From an uncultured Muribaculaceae bacterium (lineage in GTDB: Bacteria > Bacteroidota > Bacteroidia > Bacteroidales > Muribaculaceae): a DNA stretch of 52,908 bases. Made by a program: the position numbers and the translations under genes. Each line of letters opens with the position of its first letter. The stretch's first letter is position 1. Positions 8,727-18,302 of this stretch are shown here, one piece after another. Where the stretch lies: the NCBI GenBank assembly GCA_910584665.1, contig CAJUBL010000012.1, forward strand, positions 1 to 52,908. The letters are read 5' to 3'. The notes below the pieces were generated by a model that ran no database searches, was not told the origin of the DNA, and saw only the letters and a program-made list of their open reading frames with translations.

Positions 8727-9713
8727 ATGACCCATCTGTATAAAATACTGCTGCTCGCGATACTGGTCTGCGGAGCCTGCGGACAAAGAAAAACCGCCGG
8801 CTCAGCCCCGCAAACCGGAGAGAGTGCGGCCCGGCCGCATTTCGACACCGACAGCGCCATGGCATTTCTAAAGGCCCAGACCGACATGGGACCACGCGTA
8901 CCGGGCAGCGATGCCCACAGAAAATGTGGCGATTACCTATACGGCACCCTGAAGCGCCTCGGAGCCGACACCGTGATGGAACAGCTCGTCACAGTCACAG
9001 CATGGAACGGCGACCGTCTGCCGCTACGCAATATAATGGGACGCTTCAACATCCGGAACGGAGTCAGACCGGTGCTCCTCGTAGCCCACTGGGACTCAAG
9101 ACCGTGGGCCGATGCCGAGGATGACCCCGAACGTGCCGGAAAACCTATAGACGGTGCCAACGACGGTGCCAGCGGAGTGGCCGTACTTCTGGAGATAGCC
9201 CGCCAGGCCTCGGTAAAAGGAACGAATATGCCTCTGGACATACTTCTGGTAGACGGTGAGGACTACGGCAACAGCGATGCTCCCGACGGAGACTCATCAT
9301 GGTGTCTGGGCACACAGGCATGGCTCGGGAATTCACCCTACAACAGCAGTCCCACACCGCGTTACGGCATTCTGCTCGATATGGTGGGAGGACGTGACGC
9401 ACGCTTTCACCGCGAATATTTCAGCGACCGCCATGCACCGGGTCTGGTTGACATGATATGGAATACAGCTGCCTCGATAGGTCTGAGCGACAGGTTTGTA
9501 AATGAGCCCGGCGGAGCTGTCACCGACGACCATGTATTCCTCAACCGTGCCGGTATACCAACTGTTGACATCATCGAAAATAAGAACCCGGCCACAGGGA
9601 CATTCAACACTACATGGCACACACACGGAGACAATTACAGTAATATCGACCCTACAACTATACGCGATACCGGCAGACTCGTGAGCAAACTTACTATAAA
9701 CAACAATAATTAA
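8727..9713 (+). CDS. M28-family glutaminyl cyclase-like lipoprotein
   Basis: A 328-residue predicted lipoprotein: the hydrophobic N-terminus ends at Cys18 (GAC), an imperfect lipobox. The rest is an M28 zinc hydrolase fold of the glutaminyl-peptide cyclotransferase type. Metal-site motifs include AHWDSRPWAD (His121, Asp123), GANDGASG (Asp146), DGEDYG (Glu178) and TDDHVFLNRAGIP. Bacteroidota exported proteins often start with Gln after signal cleavage, and such enzymes convert it to pyroglutamate; an aminopeptidase role is the alternative. It lies 16 bases after the pseudouridine synthase and 11 bases before sufE. Confidence 0.85.
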   Translation: MTHLYKILLLAILVCGACGQRKTAGSAPQTGESAARPHFDTDSAMAFLKAQTDMGPRVPGSDAHRKCGDYLYGTLKRLGADTVMEQLVTVTAWNGDRLPLRNIMGRFNIRNGVRPVLLVAHWDSRPWADAEDDPERAGKPIDGANDGASGVAVLLEIARQASVKGTNMPLDILLVDGEDYGNSDAPDGDSSWCLGTQAWLGNSPYNSSPTPRYGILLDMVGGRDARFHREYFSDRHAPGLVDMIWNTAASIGLSDRFVNEPGGAVTDDHVFLNRAGIPTVDIIENKNPATGTFNTTWHTHGDNYSNIDPTTIRDTGRLVSKLTINNNN

Positions 9714-9724
9714 ATTTCAGATTA

Positions 9725-10144
9725 ATGACTATCAACGAGATACAGGACAGGGTCATAAACGAGTTCAGCGACATCGACGACTGGATGGACCGTTATGCAT
9801 ATATCATCGACCTCGGAAACGCACTGCCTCCTATCGATCCGGCATTCAAAACAAACCAATATCTCATAGAAGGCTGCCAGAGCCGTGTATGGCTGAATGC
9901 CGAGCTTTCCGACGGACGGATACAATATACCGCCGACTCTGATGCCATCATTGTCAAGGGTATCATATCACTCCTCATCGAAGTGCTCAACGATCACACC
10001 CCCGACGAGATTCTTAACGCCGATCTATATTTCATAGACCGCATAGGACTGTCTGAACATCTTTCGCCCACACGTTCCAACGGCCTGGCAGCCATGGTAA
10101 AACAGATGCGCGTATATGCTCTGGCATATAAAACCCGAGGATGA
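9725..10144 (+). CDS. sufE: SufE-family cysteine desulfurase activator
   Basis: Accepts persulfide sulfur from the desulfurase SufS and passes it to the Fe-S scaffold. The 139-residue protein matches the family length, with the acceptor Cys51 in YLIEGCQSRVW and the conserved GLAAMVKQMR near the C-terminus. The other suf genes are not in the window; the context is the end of a topA-containing run of plus-strand genes. A strong promoter for the next gene starts 24 bases after the stop. Confidence 0.93.
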   Translation: MTINEIQDRVINEFSDIDDWMDRYAYIIDLGNALPPIDPAFKTNQYLIEGCQSRVWLNAELSDGRIQYTADSDAIIVKGIISLLIEVLNDHTPDEILNADLYFIDRIGLSEHLSPTRSNGLAAMVKQMRVYALAYKTRG

Positions 10145-10167
10145 TGACGCTGTTGACGGACAAAATA

Positions 10168-10199
10168 TTTGGGTAATTGTAAGAAAGGTTGTAATTTTG
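10168..10199 (+). promoter_or_regulatory. Consensus Bacteroidota promoter for the LRR protein gene
   Basis: TTTG (10168-10171), a 20-bp spacer and TAATTTTG (10192-10199) form an exact -33/-7 match. This supports the downstream ATG at 10263 rather than the earlier in-frame ATG at 10116, which lies upstream of the promoter inside sufE. Confidence 0.75.
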
Positions 10200-10262
10200 T
10201 CATCGAAGCATAGGCCAGAGCAAGTCCGGACGCCTCAATATGACAAGAGTACCAAACCCCAT

Positions 10263-11750
10263 ATGAAAGCAATATACGCCATTCTATCGCTTTTACTACC
10301 GCTGTCTCTCGCTGCCGAGCAAGTCGAGTCGACCGCAGGCACTCTGAAAGGTAAAATCAGATCTACGGATATCACAACGCTCTCATTGACAGGCACAATA
10401 GATGCATCAGACATAGACTACATCAACGACAGTCTACGCCTGCTCAAAACTCTTGATCTTGCTGACGTCTCCATTAGATCCTACAATGGCAAAAGGCTGG
10501 CAAATGGTCGTAACTACTCGCCCGATAACACTTTACCGGAATTTTGTCTGCTTGGGAGCCAAATAGAGACAATCATACTCCCCAAAGGGCTCAAATGCAT
10601 GGCAGACGGCTGTCTGTCAGCATCATCCATAACCAGGATTGACATTCCGGAAAGCGTAGACTCAATAGGAACCGGAGCCTGCAACAATTGTATTTCTCTC
10701 ACTGAAGTAATATTGCCAGCATCCGTCAGATATCTGCCGTCCCAGATTTTCAAGGGATGCAGATCACTGACCGTCATAAAATTGCCTCAGACAGTCGAAA
10801 AACTGTGTTACGAATCGTTCATGGGATGTACTTCCCTGACCGAAATCCGATTTCCTGACGCGTTAAGTATAATTGAAGACCGGGTTTTCAGCGGTTGTAA
10901 GAATCTGTCCGACATCTGTTTTACATCTTCGATACAGACCATAGGCGAGGAAGCGTTCACAGGAACCGGGCTCACAATAGCCGACATGACTGCATGCAGA
11001 TCACTTAACACGTTGGGAGACTGGGCATTCAGCCACTGCGACAACCTCGGGACAGCCATACTGCCGGAGAACCTCACAACACTTGGCGACGGACTGTTCT
11101 TCGATTGCAACTCACTGACAGCCATTGCTATGCCTTCAGGCATAACCAGACTTGCCAATTACATGTTGAAAGGATCAGGATTATCAGATGCAGAACAGGC
11201 CATAGGCCCTGAAATCAAAGAGATAGGAGACTACACTCTCTACGGAAACGACAAGATAACTACGCTGAAACTCAACAAAGCCATCAATAAGCTCGGTGAC
11301 AAAGCATTAGCTATGCTAAGCGCGCTCAAGACACTTGATGTGACCGAGATCGAAGAGCTGCCGGAACTGGGACAAAATGTTTTTGAAGGCACAGCCGGTC
11401 CCGATATCATACTCAGCACCGCCGCCATGATGGTTCCGGTATTCAAAGCCACCCCCCAGTGGCAGGATTTTGACATAAAGTCTGAAGGGAGTGCCGATGC
11501 GATTACCCCCGAGGCCGGCATCACCGGTCGGCTAAAGATCAGAATCGACGGTAAAATACTATGGATCAATGCACCATGTGCTATGAAGGCCATAACAGTG
11601 AGTGATCTGCAAGGGCACATAACAGTCCGCCAGGCCATCAACGGAGACACCACAGCATGCATACCCACAGATAACATACCTCACGGAGTTGCAATACTGA
11701 CAGTACAATTTGACAACACCACATTCACCAATATCAAGATAATACTTTAA
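10263..11750 (+). CDS. BspA-like leucine-rich repeat surface protein
   Basis: A 495-residue exported protein with a signal peptide (MKAIYAILSLLLPLSLAAEQ). The middle contains LRR_5/BspA-type repeats, seen as periodic phrases such as SIGTGACNNCISLTEVILP, KGCRSLTVIKLP, MGCTSLTEIRFP and SHCDNLGTAILP. The last 70 or so residues (ITVSDLQGHITV, IPHGVAILTV, final IKIIL) look like a type IX secretion sorting domain, so the protein is probably placed on the cell surface for adhesion or ligand binding. The open frame extends back to 10116, but the promoter at 10168-10199 and the signal peptide favour 10263. Confidence 0.85.
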   Translation: MKAIYAILSLLLPLSLAAEQVESTAGTLKGKIRSTDITTLSLTGTIDASDIDYINDSLRLLKTLDLADVSIRSYNGKRLANGRNYSPDNTLPEFCLLGSQIETIILPKGLKCMADGCLSASSITRIDIPESVDSIGTGACNNCISLTEVILPASVRYLPSQIFKGCRSLTVIKLPQTVEKLCYESFMGCTSLTEIRFPDALSIIEDRVFSGCKNLSDICFTSSIQTIGEEAFTGTGLTIADMTACRSLNTLGDWAFSHCDNLGTAILPENLTTLGDGLFFDCNSLTAIAMPSGITRLANYMLKGSGLSDAEQAIGPEIKEIGDYTLYGNDKITTLKLNKAINKLGDKALAMLSALKTLDVTEIEELPELGQNVFEGTAGPDIILSTAAMMVPVFKATPQWQDFDIKSEGSADAITPEAGITGRLKIRIDGKILWINAPCAMKAITVSDLQGHITVRQAINGDTTACIPTDNIPHGVAILTVQFDNTTFTNIKIIL

Positions 11751-11763
11751 CCCGCACACAGAT

Positions 11764-12477
11764 ATGGACCAGACCTCTCAGACTCCCGCCGCTACATCCA
11801 TGAGTACAGAAAGTGTGACAGACCGCATACGCTACCTCATGAATACCACACGCATGAGCCAGGCCGCCTTTGCCCGCCGGCTCGGAGTAGATTCGGCCTA
11901 CATGTCCAAGATACTGTCGGGGCGTTTACCTGTGACCGACGGGTTCATCAACCGCATAGTCATAGACATGAGTGTATCGAAGCAATGGCTCAAACATGGC
12001 AACGATGTCCCGTATCCCAGGCCCATACATGCCAATACGATAGAAGCCAAGGTAGAACCTCAGCAGGAATTCAGCAAGGGAATAGCTGTATATGATATCG
12101 ATGTGACGGCAGGAAATGCGGAACTTAGCCGTCTTCTCACAGTAGACCGTATAATGGGATACGTCGATATGCCGCAGATCAATCCGGAGTGTCTTATCGT
12201 AAGGGTGAGCGGAGACAGCATGAAACCGGCCGTATCCAACGGTTCGTTCATCGCCATCCGTCCCGTCAGTGCCACCGGCCTGGTATTCTGGGGGCAGATA
12301 TACGTGGTCGTGACCGACAACTACCGTATGGTCAAGTACCTGAGACGTCATTCCGACCCCGCATATGTAGTACTGCACAGTGATAACCCGGACTATGACG
12401 ACATCGAGATGCCGCGAAGCGAGATCCAGGCACTGTATATTGTTGAGACAGTCATAAACTATGAGCGCCGTTGTTGA
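11764..12477 (+). CDS. XRE-type repressor with S24 (LexA/CI-like) peptidase domain
   Basis: A 237-residue regulator. Residues about 20-75 form a helix-turn-helix (MSQAAFARRLGVDSAYMSKIL). The C-terminal half is an S24 peptidase fold with the Ser152 nucleophile in SGDSM and Lys191 in RMVKYL. A candidate Ala116-Gly117 cleavage bond (TAGN) lies 36 residues before the serine, nearly the LexA spacing. This suggests RecA-dependent self-cleavage, although the peptidase fold can also act only as a dimerisation domain. It stands alone 13 bases after the LRR gene, with no phage genes adjacent, so it is probably a chromosomal stress regulator. Confidence 0.88.
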   Translation: MDQTSQTPAATSMSTESVTDRIRYLMNTTRMSQAAFARRLGVDSAYMSKILSGRLPVTDGFINRIVIDMSVSKQWLKHGNDVPYPRPIHANTIEAKVEPQQEFSKGIAVYDIDVTAGNAELSRLLTVDRIMGYVDMPQINPECLIVRVSGDSMKPAVSNGSFIAIRPVSATGLVFWGQIYVVVTDNYRMVKYLRRHSDPAYVVLHSDNPDYDDIEMPRSEIQALYIVETVINYERRC

Positions 12478-12528
12478 GTTATATTTATATAACGTTTCAA
12501 TTATTTATTAAAAATCAATAACCAGACA

Positions 12529-14226
12529 ATGAACCTGATAAACCGCGCCACGCTGCTGGCGGCCTTCGCCCTCACCTCAATGATGATGCTGGCCGAGATA
12601 CCGGCACGATACTACTCGACTATAAACGGCAAGAAAGATGCCGAACTGAAAACCGCACTCAGCAACGTCATATCCAGACGTGCGTCAGTATCGAGCTACG
12701 AGAATTACTACAGCAACATGCCGCAATACTTCAGATCGACCGATGTTTATCCCGGAACAAACCGCTGGTGGGACATGTACAGCAACATACCGTTGTATGC
12801 ACCCAGTTTCAGCGGACTGAACCGCGAGCACTGCCTGCCCAAAAGCTGGTGGGGAGGAGGCAAGGAGATACCTATCTATGCCGATCTCAACAACCTCTTT
12901 CCAAGCGAGATGGAGGCTAACCAGAAAAAGAGTAACTACCCGCTGGGAACAGTATCGGGAACACCGACCTATACCAACGGTGTGGTGAAGATAGGCTACC
13001 CGTCGTCGGGACAGGGAAACGGAGCGTCGCGCGTGTTCGAGCCTGCCGACGAGTACAAGGGAGACTTCGCACGTACCTATTTCTACATGATCACATGCTA
13101 CGAGAACACCTACTGGACAAACACATGGATGATGCAGAACAGTAATTATCTGGAACTGACAGGATGGGCTCAGGAACTGTTACTGAAGTGGCATAGGGAG
13201 GATCAGGTTAGTGAAAAGGAACTTGACCGCAATGATGCGGTATACAGGATACAGAATAACCGCAATCCGTTCATCGACTATCCTGAGCTCGTTGAATACA
13301 TCTGGGGAAACAAAAAAGGGGAACTGTTTTATGAAGAAAATGCCGATCAGCCTACCGGAGACCCGATACTCATCACTCCGGTAAAAGATATGGCCCTTGA
13401 TTTCAACCAGGTAGCAATCGGCAATTCGACCAATGCCCAGCTGCATTTCAAAGGCGAGAACCTGAAGGGGAATATAACGGTAACCATAACCAGACCAAGG
13501 GATTCGGAATCGGATGACCGTGATCAGTTTTCGATCAGCGGCAAACGTTTCGCCGAAATATCCACATCAAATATAAACAGCGCCAACGGATACTGGCTGA
13601 CAGTGACTTACAGTCCGACCCGAATAGGGTCGCACTATGCACGACTCACAATAAGCGATATAACAGGACAAGAGGGCACTTTTGCCATAACATTACGTGG
13701 CGAGGCCTGTCCCGTACCGACTCTCAAGTCGTTCCAGGCGCTGCCAGCCGAGAATGTGACGTCCGGAAGTTACATAGCTATGTGGGAAGAGCCGGATGAC
13801 GTTGTCGATTACTATATAGTGACACGCACACGCTACACCCAGGGCGCCACCGGCCCGACAGAAGAACTGCTGGCCGAGACCAGCTCCCTGCTTATAGAGG
13901 ACTTCGATCCGTCGATACGGGAGAGCTATCACGTACAGTCGGTAAGGCTCGGATACCGCTCACCGGCCAGCAATGAGATTTATGTTGACTACTCGGGCAT
14001 CGGAACCGTCGAGGGAGACATACCGCTGGGCACAGCCTTCGAGCCCGGAGGCATACGCTTCATATGCGGCACTCCCCATACCAATGTAACGATATATGAC
14101 ACGCAGGGACGCACGGTAGCTGTCATCGAACAGATCGAGAACAACAGCACGGTCATGCTGCCCACAGGCATATACTTCGTCACAAGCCGCGAATGCCGCC
14201 GTCCGATAAGAGTAATTGTAAGATAA
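12529..14226 (+). CDS. Secreted endonuclease I-family nuclease with type IX-like sorting domain
   Basis: A 565-residue exported protein with an N-terminal signal peptide (about residues 1-22). Residues 30-270 form an endonuclease I/NucM domain with the catalytic NREHCLPKSWW motif (98-108; His101) and NLFPSEMEANQ metal-site region. A beta-sandwich linker follows, then a fibronectin-III-like segment. The C-terminus (FICGTPHTNVTIYDTQGRTV, LPTGIYFVTS, final VIVR) resembles a type A sorting signal. It probably degrades extracellular DNA or RNA for nucleotide scavenging. A short palindrome (12478-12493) and AT-rich leader precede it. Confidence 0.88.
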   Translation: MNLINRATLLAAFALTSMMMLAEIPARYYSTINGKKDAELKTALSNVISRRASVSSYENYYSNMPQYFRSTDVYPGTNRWWDMYSNIPLYAPSFSGLNREHCLPKSWWGGGKEIPIYADLNNLFPSEMEANQKKSNYPLGTVSGTPTYTNGVVKIGYPSSGQGNGASRVFEPADEYKGDFARTYFYMITCYENTYWTNTWMMQNSNYLELTGWAQELLLKWHREDQVSEKELDRNDAVYRIQNNRNPFIDYPELVEYIWGNKKGELFYEENADQPTGDPILITPVKDMALDFNQVAIGNSTNAQLHFKGENLKGNITVTITRPRDSESDDRDQFSISGKRFAEISTSNINSANGYWLTVTYSPTRIGSHYARLTISDITGQEGTFAITLRGEACPVPTLKSFQALPAENVTSGSYIAMWEEPDDVVDYYIVTRTRYTQGATGPTEELLAETSSLLIEDFDPSIRESYHVQSVRLGYRSPASNEIYVDYSGIGTVEGDIPLGTAFEPGGIRFICGTPHTNVTIYDTQGRTVAVIEQIENNSTVMLPTGIYFVTSRECRRPIRVIVR

Positions 14227-14275
14227 CATCAACCCGACAGCCAATCATTATCCACATTATACAAACAGACCGCAA

Positions 14276-16126
14276 ATGCAATACGGTATTTTAGATTTCC
14301 TCGGACTGCTCGGAGCAGTAGGATTATTCCTGTACGGAATGAAAGTGATGAGTGAAGGCCTTCAGAAGGCCGCCGGCGACCGCCTGCGCAGCATTCTGGG
14401 CTCAATGACACGTAACCGGGTGACCGGCACAGTGACCGGTTTCTTCATCACGGCGCTCATACAGAGCTCCTCGGCATCGATCGTGATGGTTGTGAGCTTC
14501 GTAAACGCCGGTCTCGTAAGCCTGGCTCAGTCGATGGCCGTAATTTTCGGCGCCAATGTCGGCACTACATTCACAGCATGGATGCTCACCCTGTTCGGAT
14601 TCAAGGTAGACATCTCAGCCTATGCCATCCCGCTCATGAGCATAGCGGTCATCATGCTTTTCTCGAGCAAGAGCCGCACGAAGTCAATGGGCGAGTTTCT
14701 GATAGGCTTCGCACTGCTGTTCTTAGGTCTGGACATGATAAGCAATTACGTTCCCGATCTGCAGAACAATCCCGAGATGTTCGCGTTCCTGCAGCGGTAT
14801 GCCGAGTTAGGCTTCAGCTCGATACTGATATTCTTTGCCGTCGGATGCCTGGTGACCATGATCATCCAGTCGTCGGCTGCGACGTTCGCCATCACGCTGA
14901 TCATGTTCAGCCGCGGCTGGATCGACTTTGACCTGGCGTGTGCCATCGTCCTCGGCTCGGCAGTCGGTACCACTATTACCCCTATCCTGGCGTCGATGAG
15001 CGGAAATGCCGCCGCCAAACGTACAGCCGCCGGCCATCTGCTATTCAACATACTGGGATCGATATGGTGTCTGGCATTATTCTACAAATTCAGCGACATG
15101 ATATTATGGATAACCGATTCGATCGGAACAGGCAATCCCAACGACCTCTATGACACCGTCAACGGACTGAAAGACAGCGACCCGCAGGTTTACAACCACC
15201 TCTTTGACGGCAAACCTACCGAGGACGGCGAGCTGAATCTGCGCATAGACTCCCAAATACCGCTCATCAAGACCCTGCAGTTCAAGGCATCAGTCGGACT
15301 CTGTGTGTTCTATACGACCTACAAACTCATCAACCTGTTCATAATGATATGGTTCACCAGACTGTATGTAAAGGCAGTCGAATGGCTTATCCCGGCCAAG
15401 AAATCGGGCGACGAGGAATTCCAGCTCAAATTCATCTCCGGAGCCCTGATGTCGGCGTCGGAACTCAATATCACCCAGGCCGAGAAAGAGATGTACGTAT
15501 ATGCCGAGAGGGTAGGGCGCATGATTGAGATGGCACGCGAGCTGGTGCATACGAAGCCGGGCAGCGACGAGTTCAACAAGCGCTACTCACGGCTTGAGAA
15601 ATACGAGGAGATAAGTGACCGGATGGAACTGGAGATAGCCAACTATCTCAACCGCTGTGCCGAGGGACGCCTCTCCAACCACTCGAAGCGCAGGCTGTCG
15701 GCAATGATGTCCATAGACTCCGAGATAGAAAGCATAGCCGACTGCTGTCTGGGCATAGGCAAGATACTTCTGCGCAAACAGCAGAGCAATGTACACTTCA
15801 ACGAAGAGATATATACGAATATCGACGTGATGTTCGACTACGTCAGCGAGGCGATGTCCTCACTTCTCAGACTGCTGGAGAACTTCGATACCGTCACTGA
15901 GAACGATCTGATAACATGCTATAACCACGAGCGGGAGATCAACAACATGCGCAATACCCTTCGCCTTGCCAATGTCTCGAACATCAACGATCACCACTAT
16001 GAGTACCAGAGCGGCATATACTATATGGATATCGTCTCGACACTCGAGAAGACAGGCGACTACATTGTCAATGTGGTCGACACGATGAAGAACGAGTTCA
16101 GAACATCTCTACCCGCCAAACGATGA
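14276..16126 (+). CDS. Na+/phosphate cotransporter family protein with PhoU-like C-terminus
   Basis: A 616-residue inner-membrane protein. The first 380 residues contain two inverted transport repeats with the characteristic QSSSAS (about 62-67) and QSSAAT motifs, each beside glycine-rich GANVGTT or GSAVGTT sequences. The C-terminal 200 residues are helical and resemble PhoU (MEMARELVH, ISDRMELEIANYL). It imports phosphate or adjusts phosphate efflux and signalling. It overlaps the next gene by 4 bases (ATGA at 16123), indicating translational coupling. A single perfect TTATCCACA lies in its leader at 14248-14256; alone it is not informative. Confidence 0.92.
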   Translation: MQYGILDFLGLLGAVGLFLYGMKVMSEGLQKAAGDRLRSILGSMTRNRVTGTVTGFFITALIQSSSASIVMVVSFVNAGLVSLAQSMAVIFGANVGTTFTAWMLTLFGFKVDISAYAIPLMSIAVIMLFSSKSRTKSMGEFLIGFALLFLGLDMISNYVPDLQNNPEMFAFLQRYAELGFSSILIFFAVGCLVTMIIQSSAATFAITLIMFSRGWIDFDLACAIVLGSAVGTTITPILASMSGNAAAKRTAAGHLLFNILGSIWCLALFYKFSDMILWITDSIGTGNPNDLYDTVNGLKDSDPQVYNHLFDGKPTEDGELNLRIDSQIPLIKTLQFKASVGLCVFYTTYKLINLFIMIWFTRLYVKAVEWLIPAKKSGDEEFQLKFISGALMSASELNITQAEKEMYVYAERVGRMIEMARELVHTKPGSDEFNKRYSRLEKYEEISDRMELEIANYLNRCAEGRLSNHSKRRLSAMMSIDSEIESIADCCLGIGKILLRKQQSNVHFNEEIYTNIDVMFDYVSEAMSSLLRLLENFDTVTENDLITCYNHEREINNMRNTLRLANVSNINDHHYEYQSGIYYMDIVSTLEKTGDYIVNVVDTMKNEFRTSLPAKR

Positions 16127-16701
16127 ACCGAGGAATTACCATATACGGCGCCTCCAGCCCCAGAATACCTGCCGTATATCTCGACGCGGCCCGCCGTGTA
16201 GGCCATCGGCTTGGTGAAGCCGGCGTAGAGCTGATCTGTGGCGGAGGACGCACCGGCGTGATGGCGTCAGCCATAGAAGGAGCTCTCGAAGCCGGAGGAA
16301 AAGCAGTAGGGGTGTTGCCGGACTTCATGGTAGAGCGGTCGTGGCAGCACCCGGGACTGACACGCATGGAGGTCACACGCGACATGCACAGCCGCAAGGA
16401 ACTCATGGCGCGGCTGTCACGCGGAGTGATCGCGATGCCCGGTGGTGTAGGAACGCTGGAAGAACTGCTCGAGATCATTACCTGGCGGCAGCTCGGACTG
16501 TACCGGGGCAATATCGTGATACTCAATATCAACGGATATTACGACCCGTTGCTTGAAATGCTCGGCCGCACGATCGAACAGCATTTCATGAATCCCGACC
16601 ATGCCACCCTGTGGATGGTTTCCGGAGATGCGGACGAAGCCGTGGATAAAGTACTCGGACAACCGATAGATGAACGACCTTTTAGCCAGAAGATAGTGTG
16701 A
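16123..16701 (+). CDS. LOG-family phosphoribohydrolase
   Basis: Hydrolyses nucleoside 5'-monophosphates at the N-glycosidic bond; plant relatives activate cytokinins, while bacterial ones probably act in nucleotide salvage or clearance. The 192-residue protein contains the Rossmann-like GGGRTGVM (40-47), MHSRKELM (88-95) and the signature PGGVGTLEE (106-114). The start overlaps the stop of the phosphate transporter (ATGA), and its own stop overlaps the GTG start of the DUF4271 gene, so it lies inside a coupled operon. Confidence 0.93.
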   Translation: MNRGITIYGASSPRIPAVYLDAARRVGHRLGEAGVELICGGGRTGVMASAIEGALEAGGKAVGVLPDFMVERSWQHPGLTRMEVTRDMHSRKELMARLSRGVIAMPGGVGTLEELLEIITWRQLGLYRGNIVILNINGYYDPLLEMLGRTIEQHFMNPDHATLWMVSGDADEAVDKVLGQPIDERPFSQKIV

Positions 16702-17516
16702 CCGCCGCCGACAGCATACATATACTGATACCGATACCTCCCGAGATAGGAATAGTCCATATCACGGGCCGCAGCAGCCACGACCAGTCGCCGCTGGAAA
16801 GTGCCTCCGTTACCGCCACTACCAGGACAGTCGATGTATGGAGCAACGGCATAGAGCCCCGCAGCAGAGCCGAGGATACCCAGCCTTACTCCGGAGCAGT
16901 GGCACTGCTCATAGCCCTTGTCGCAGTCATAGCCTTCGAGGCACTGCAGTTACGCCGTATCTTATCAAGCCTCGACTCAGACCTCTTCGGAGTGAGACGC
17001 CGTGCCAATGCCTTTGACAGCCATACAGCCTCCGAGAGCCGTACACTCGCAGTGCTGTCAGTTCTGGGATTTGTGTGCCAGGCAATACTCTTAGGCGTAG
17101 CCATTGATCCGCGGGCCGTATCGAACGGGCCTCTTTTAGGCGCACTTACGGTGCTGACCGCAGGCTATTATCTATTCCAGTATGCGGCCTGCAGCATAGT
17201 GGGATACACGTTCACCGACTCGATCAACGCGTCACAGTGGCGTAAAGGATTCAATCTGTCACAGGGGATATCGGGTCTGTGTCTCGTACTTCCTGCCATC
17301 ACAATACTTTATTATCACAAGGCTACCGAAGTACTGCTTTTGATATCATTAATACTGTATATCATAACAAGAATTGCATATATATGCAAAGGATTTAGAA
17401 TTTTTTACGACCAATTGCCCTCATTAGTGTATTTTATTTTGTATCTTTGTGCCCTTGAAATAATACCGGTCATGTCGGTCGTCATGATAGCCAGATATCT
17501 CGACCGGCTTATATGA
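16698..17516 (+). CDS. DUF4271 membrane protein
   Basis: A 272-residue protein of unknown function with an exported-looking N-terminal part and about six hydrophobic segments in the last 200 residues. Family assignment rests on its topology, the motif region YQYAACSIVGYTF...WRKGFNLSQG and its conserved position just before hemD in Bacteroidales. The start is a GTG that overlaps the LOG stop (GTGA). The -7 box for hemD lies inside its 3' end. Confidence 0.75.
   Translation: MTAADSIHILIPIPPEIGIVHITGRSSHDQSPLESASVTATTRTVDVWSNGIEPRSRAEDTQPYSGAVALLIALVAVIAFEALQLRRILSSLDSDLFGVRRRANAFDSHTASESRTLAVLSVLGFVCQAILLGVAIDPRAVSNGPLLGALTVLTAGYYLFQYAACSIVGYTFTDSINASQWRKGFNLSQGISGLCLVLPAITILYYHKATEVLLLISLILYIITRIAYICKGFRIFYDQLPSLVYFILYLCALEIIPVMSVVMIARYLDRLI
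17442..17449 (+). promoter_or_regulatory. Internal -7 element TATCTTTG for hemD and downstream genes
   Basis: A perfect TAnnTTTG match lies in the last codons of the DUF4271 gene, 104 bases before the hemD start. The nearest TTG-like upstream element is at a poor distance, so the promoter is tentative. If real, it would let hemD-rnpA-yidD-tatD be expressed apart from the upstream operon. Confidence 0.4.
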
Positions 17517-17552
17517 CAATTATCCTTATTGTGATTAATTTTACCTCGAGAC

Positions 17553-18302
17553 GTGAAGATCAAAAAAATACTTGTTTCTCAACCCAGACCGTCATCTGAA
17601 AAATCGCCATATTACGACATAGCGTCGAAATATGATGTCGAACTCGTGTTCCGTCCGTTTATCAAAATAGAGGGACTCAATGCGCGTGAATTCAGACAAC
17701 AGAAGATAAATATACCCGACTACACAGCGATCATATTTACAGCCCGCACCGCCATAGACCACTTCTTCAGACTGGCCGAGGAGTTAAGATATAATATACC
17801 TGATACACTCAAGTACTTCTGCACAAGCGAGTCCATAGCTCTATACCTACAGAAGTATATCATCTACCGCAAGCGCAAGATATTCTACTGCGAGAACGGC
17901 AAGATAGGGGATCTCGTACCTCTGCTGGCCAAGCACAACAAAGAAAAATACCTGTATATCATAAGCGACGTCCATAAAGAAGATCTGGCACTTCTGGACA
18001 AAGGCAAGATCAACTATACCAAGGCTGTGATGTACCGCACAGTAAGCAACGACTTCGAACCGGACGAACCTCTGGATTATGACGCGCTGCTTTTCTTCAG
18101 TCCCGCAGGTATAAACTCGCTTAAGAAAAATTTTCCGGACTTCGACCAGACCAATGTCGCCATAGGTACTTTCGGCACCACAACGGCCCAGGCCGTGCAG
18201 GATGCCGGCCTGCGTCTGGACTTTCAGGCCCCCACTCCCAAGGCTCCGTCAATGACAGCCGCTCTTGAGCTGTACCTGAAAGAGAACAAGGAATCCGAGT
18301 GA
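17553..18302 (+). CDS. hemD: Uroporphyrinogen-III synthase
   Basis: Closes hydroxymethylbilane to uroporphyrinogen III in tetrapyrrole synthesis. The 249-residue protein has the two-domain HemD pattern: KKILVSQPRP at the start, IIFTARTAIDHFF (about 65-77), a central LYIISDVHKEDL, and LLFFSPAGINSL plus AIGTFGTTTAQAV near the C-terminus. The start is a GTG, consistent with MKIKKILVSQP. Neighbours DUF4271 and rnpA are a recurrent Bacteroidales arrangement; other heme genes are not here. Confidence 0.93.
   Translation: MKIKKILVSQPRPSSEKSPYYDIASKYDVELVFRPFIKIEGLNAREFRQQKINIPDYTAIIFTARTAIDHFFRLAEELRYNIPDTLKYFCTSESIALYLQKYIIYRKRKIFYCENGKIGDLVPLLAKHNKEKYLYIISDVHKEDLALLDKGKINYTKAVMYRTVSNDFEPDEPLDYDALLFFSPAGINSLKKNFPDFDQTNVAIGTFGTTTAQAVQDAGLRLDFQAPTPKAPSMTAALELYLKENKESE

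Noticed and set aside
10116..10262. Upstream extension of the LRR protein
   Set aside because: It starts inside sufE and precedes a consensus promoter; the downstream ATG gives a proper signal peptide.
14248..14256. Perfect DnaA box TTATCCACA before the phosphate transporter gene
   Set aside because: A single box in GC-richer DNA without a cluster or composition switch is expected by chance or regulatory use, not an origin.
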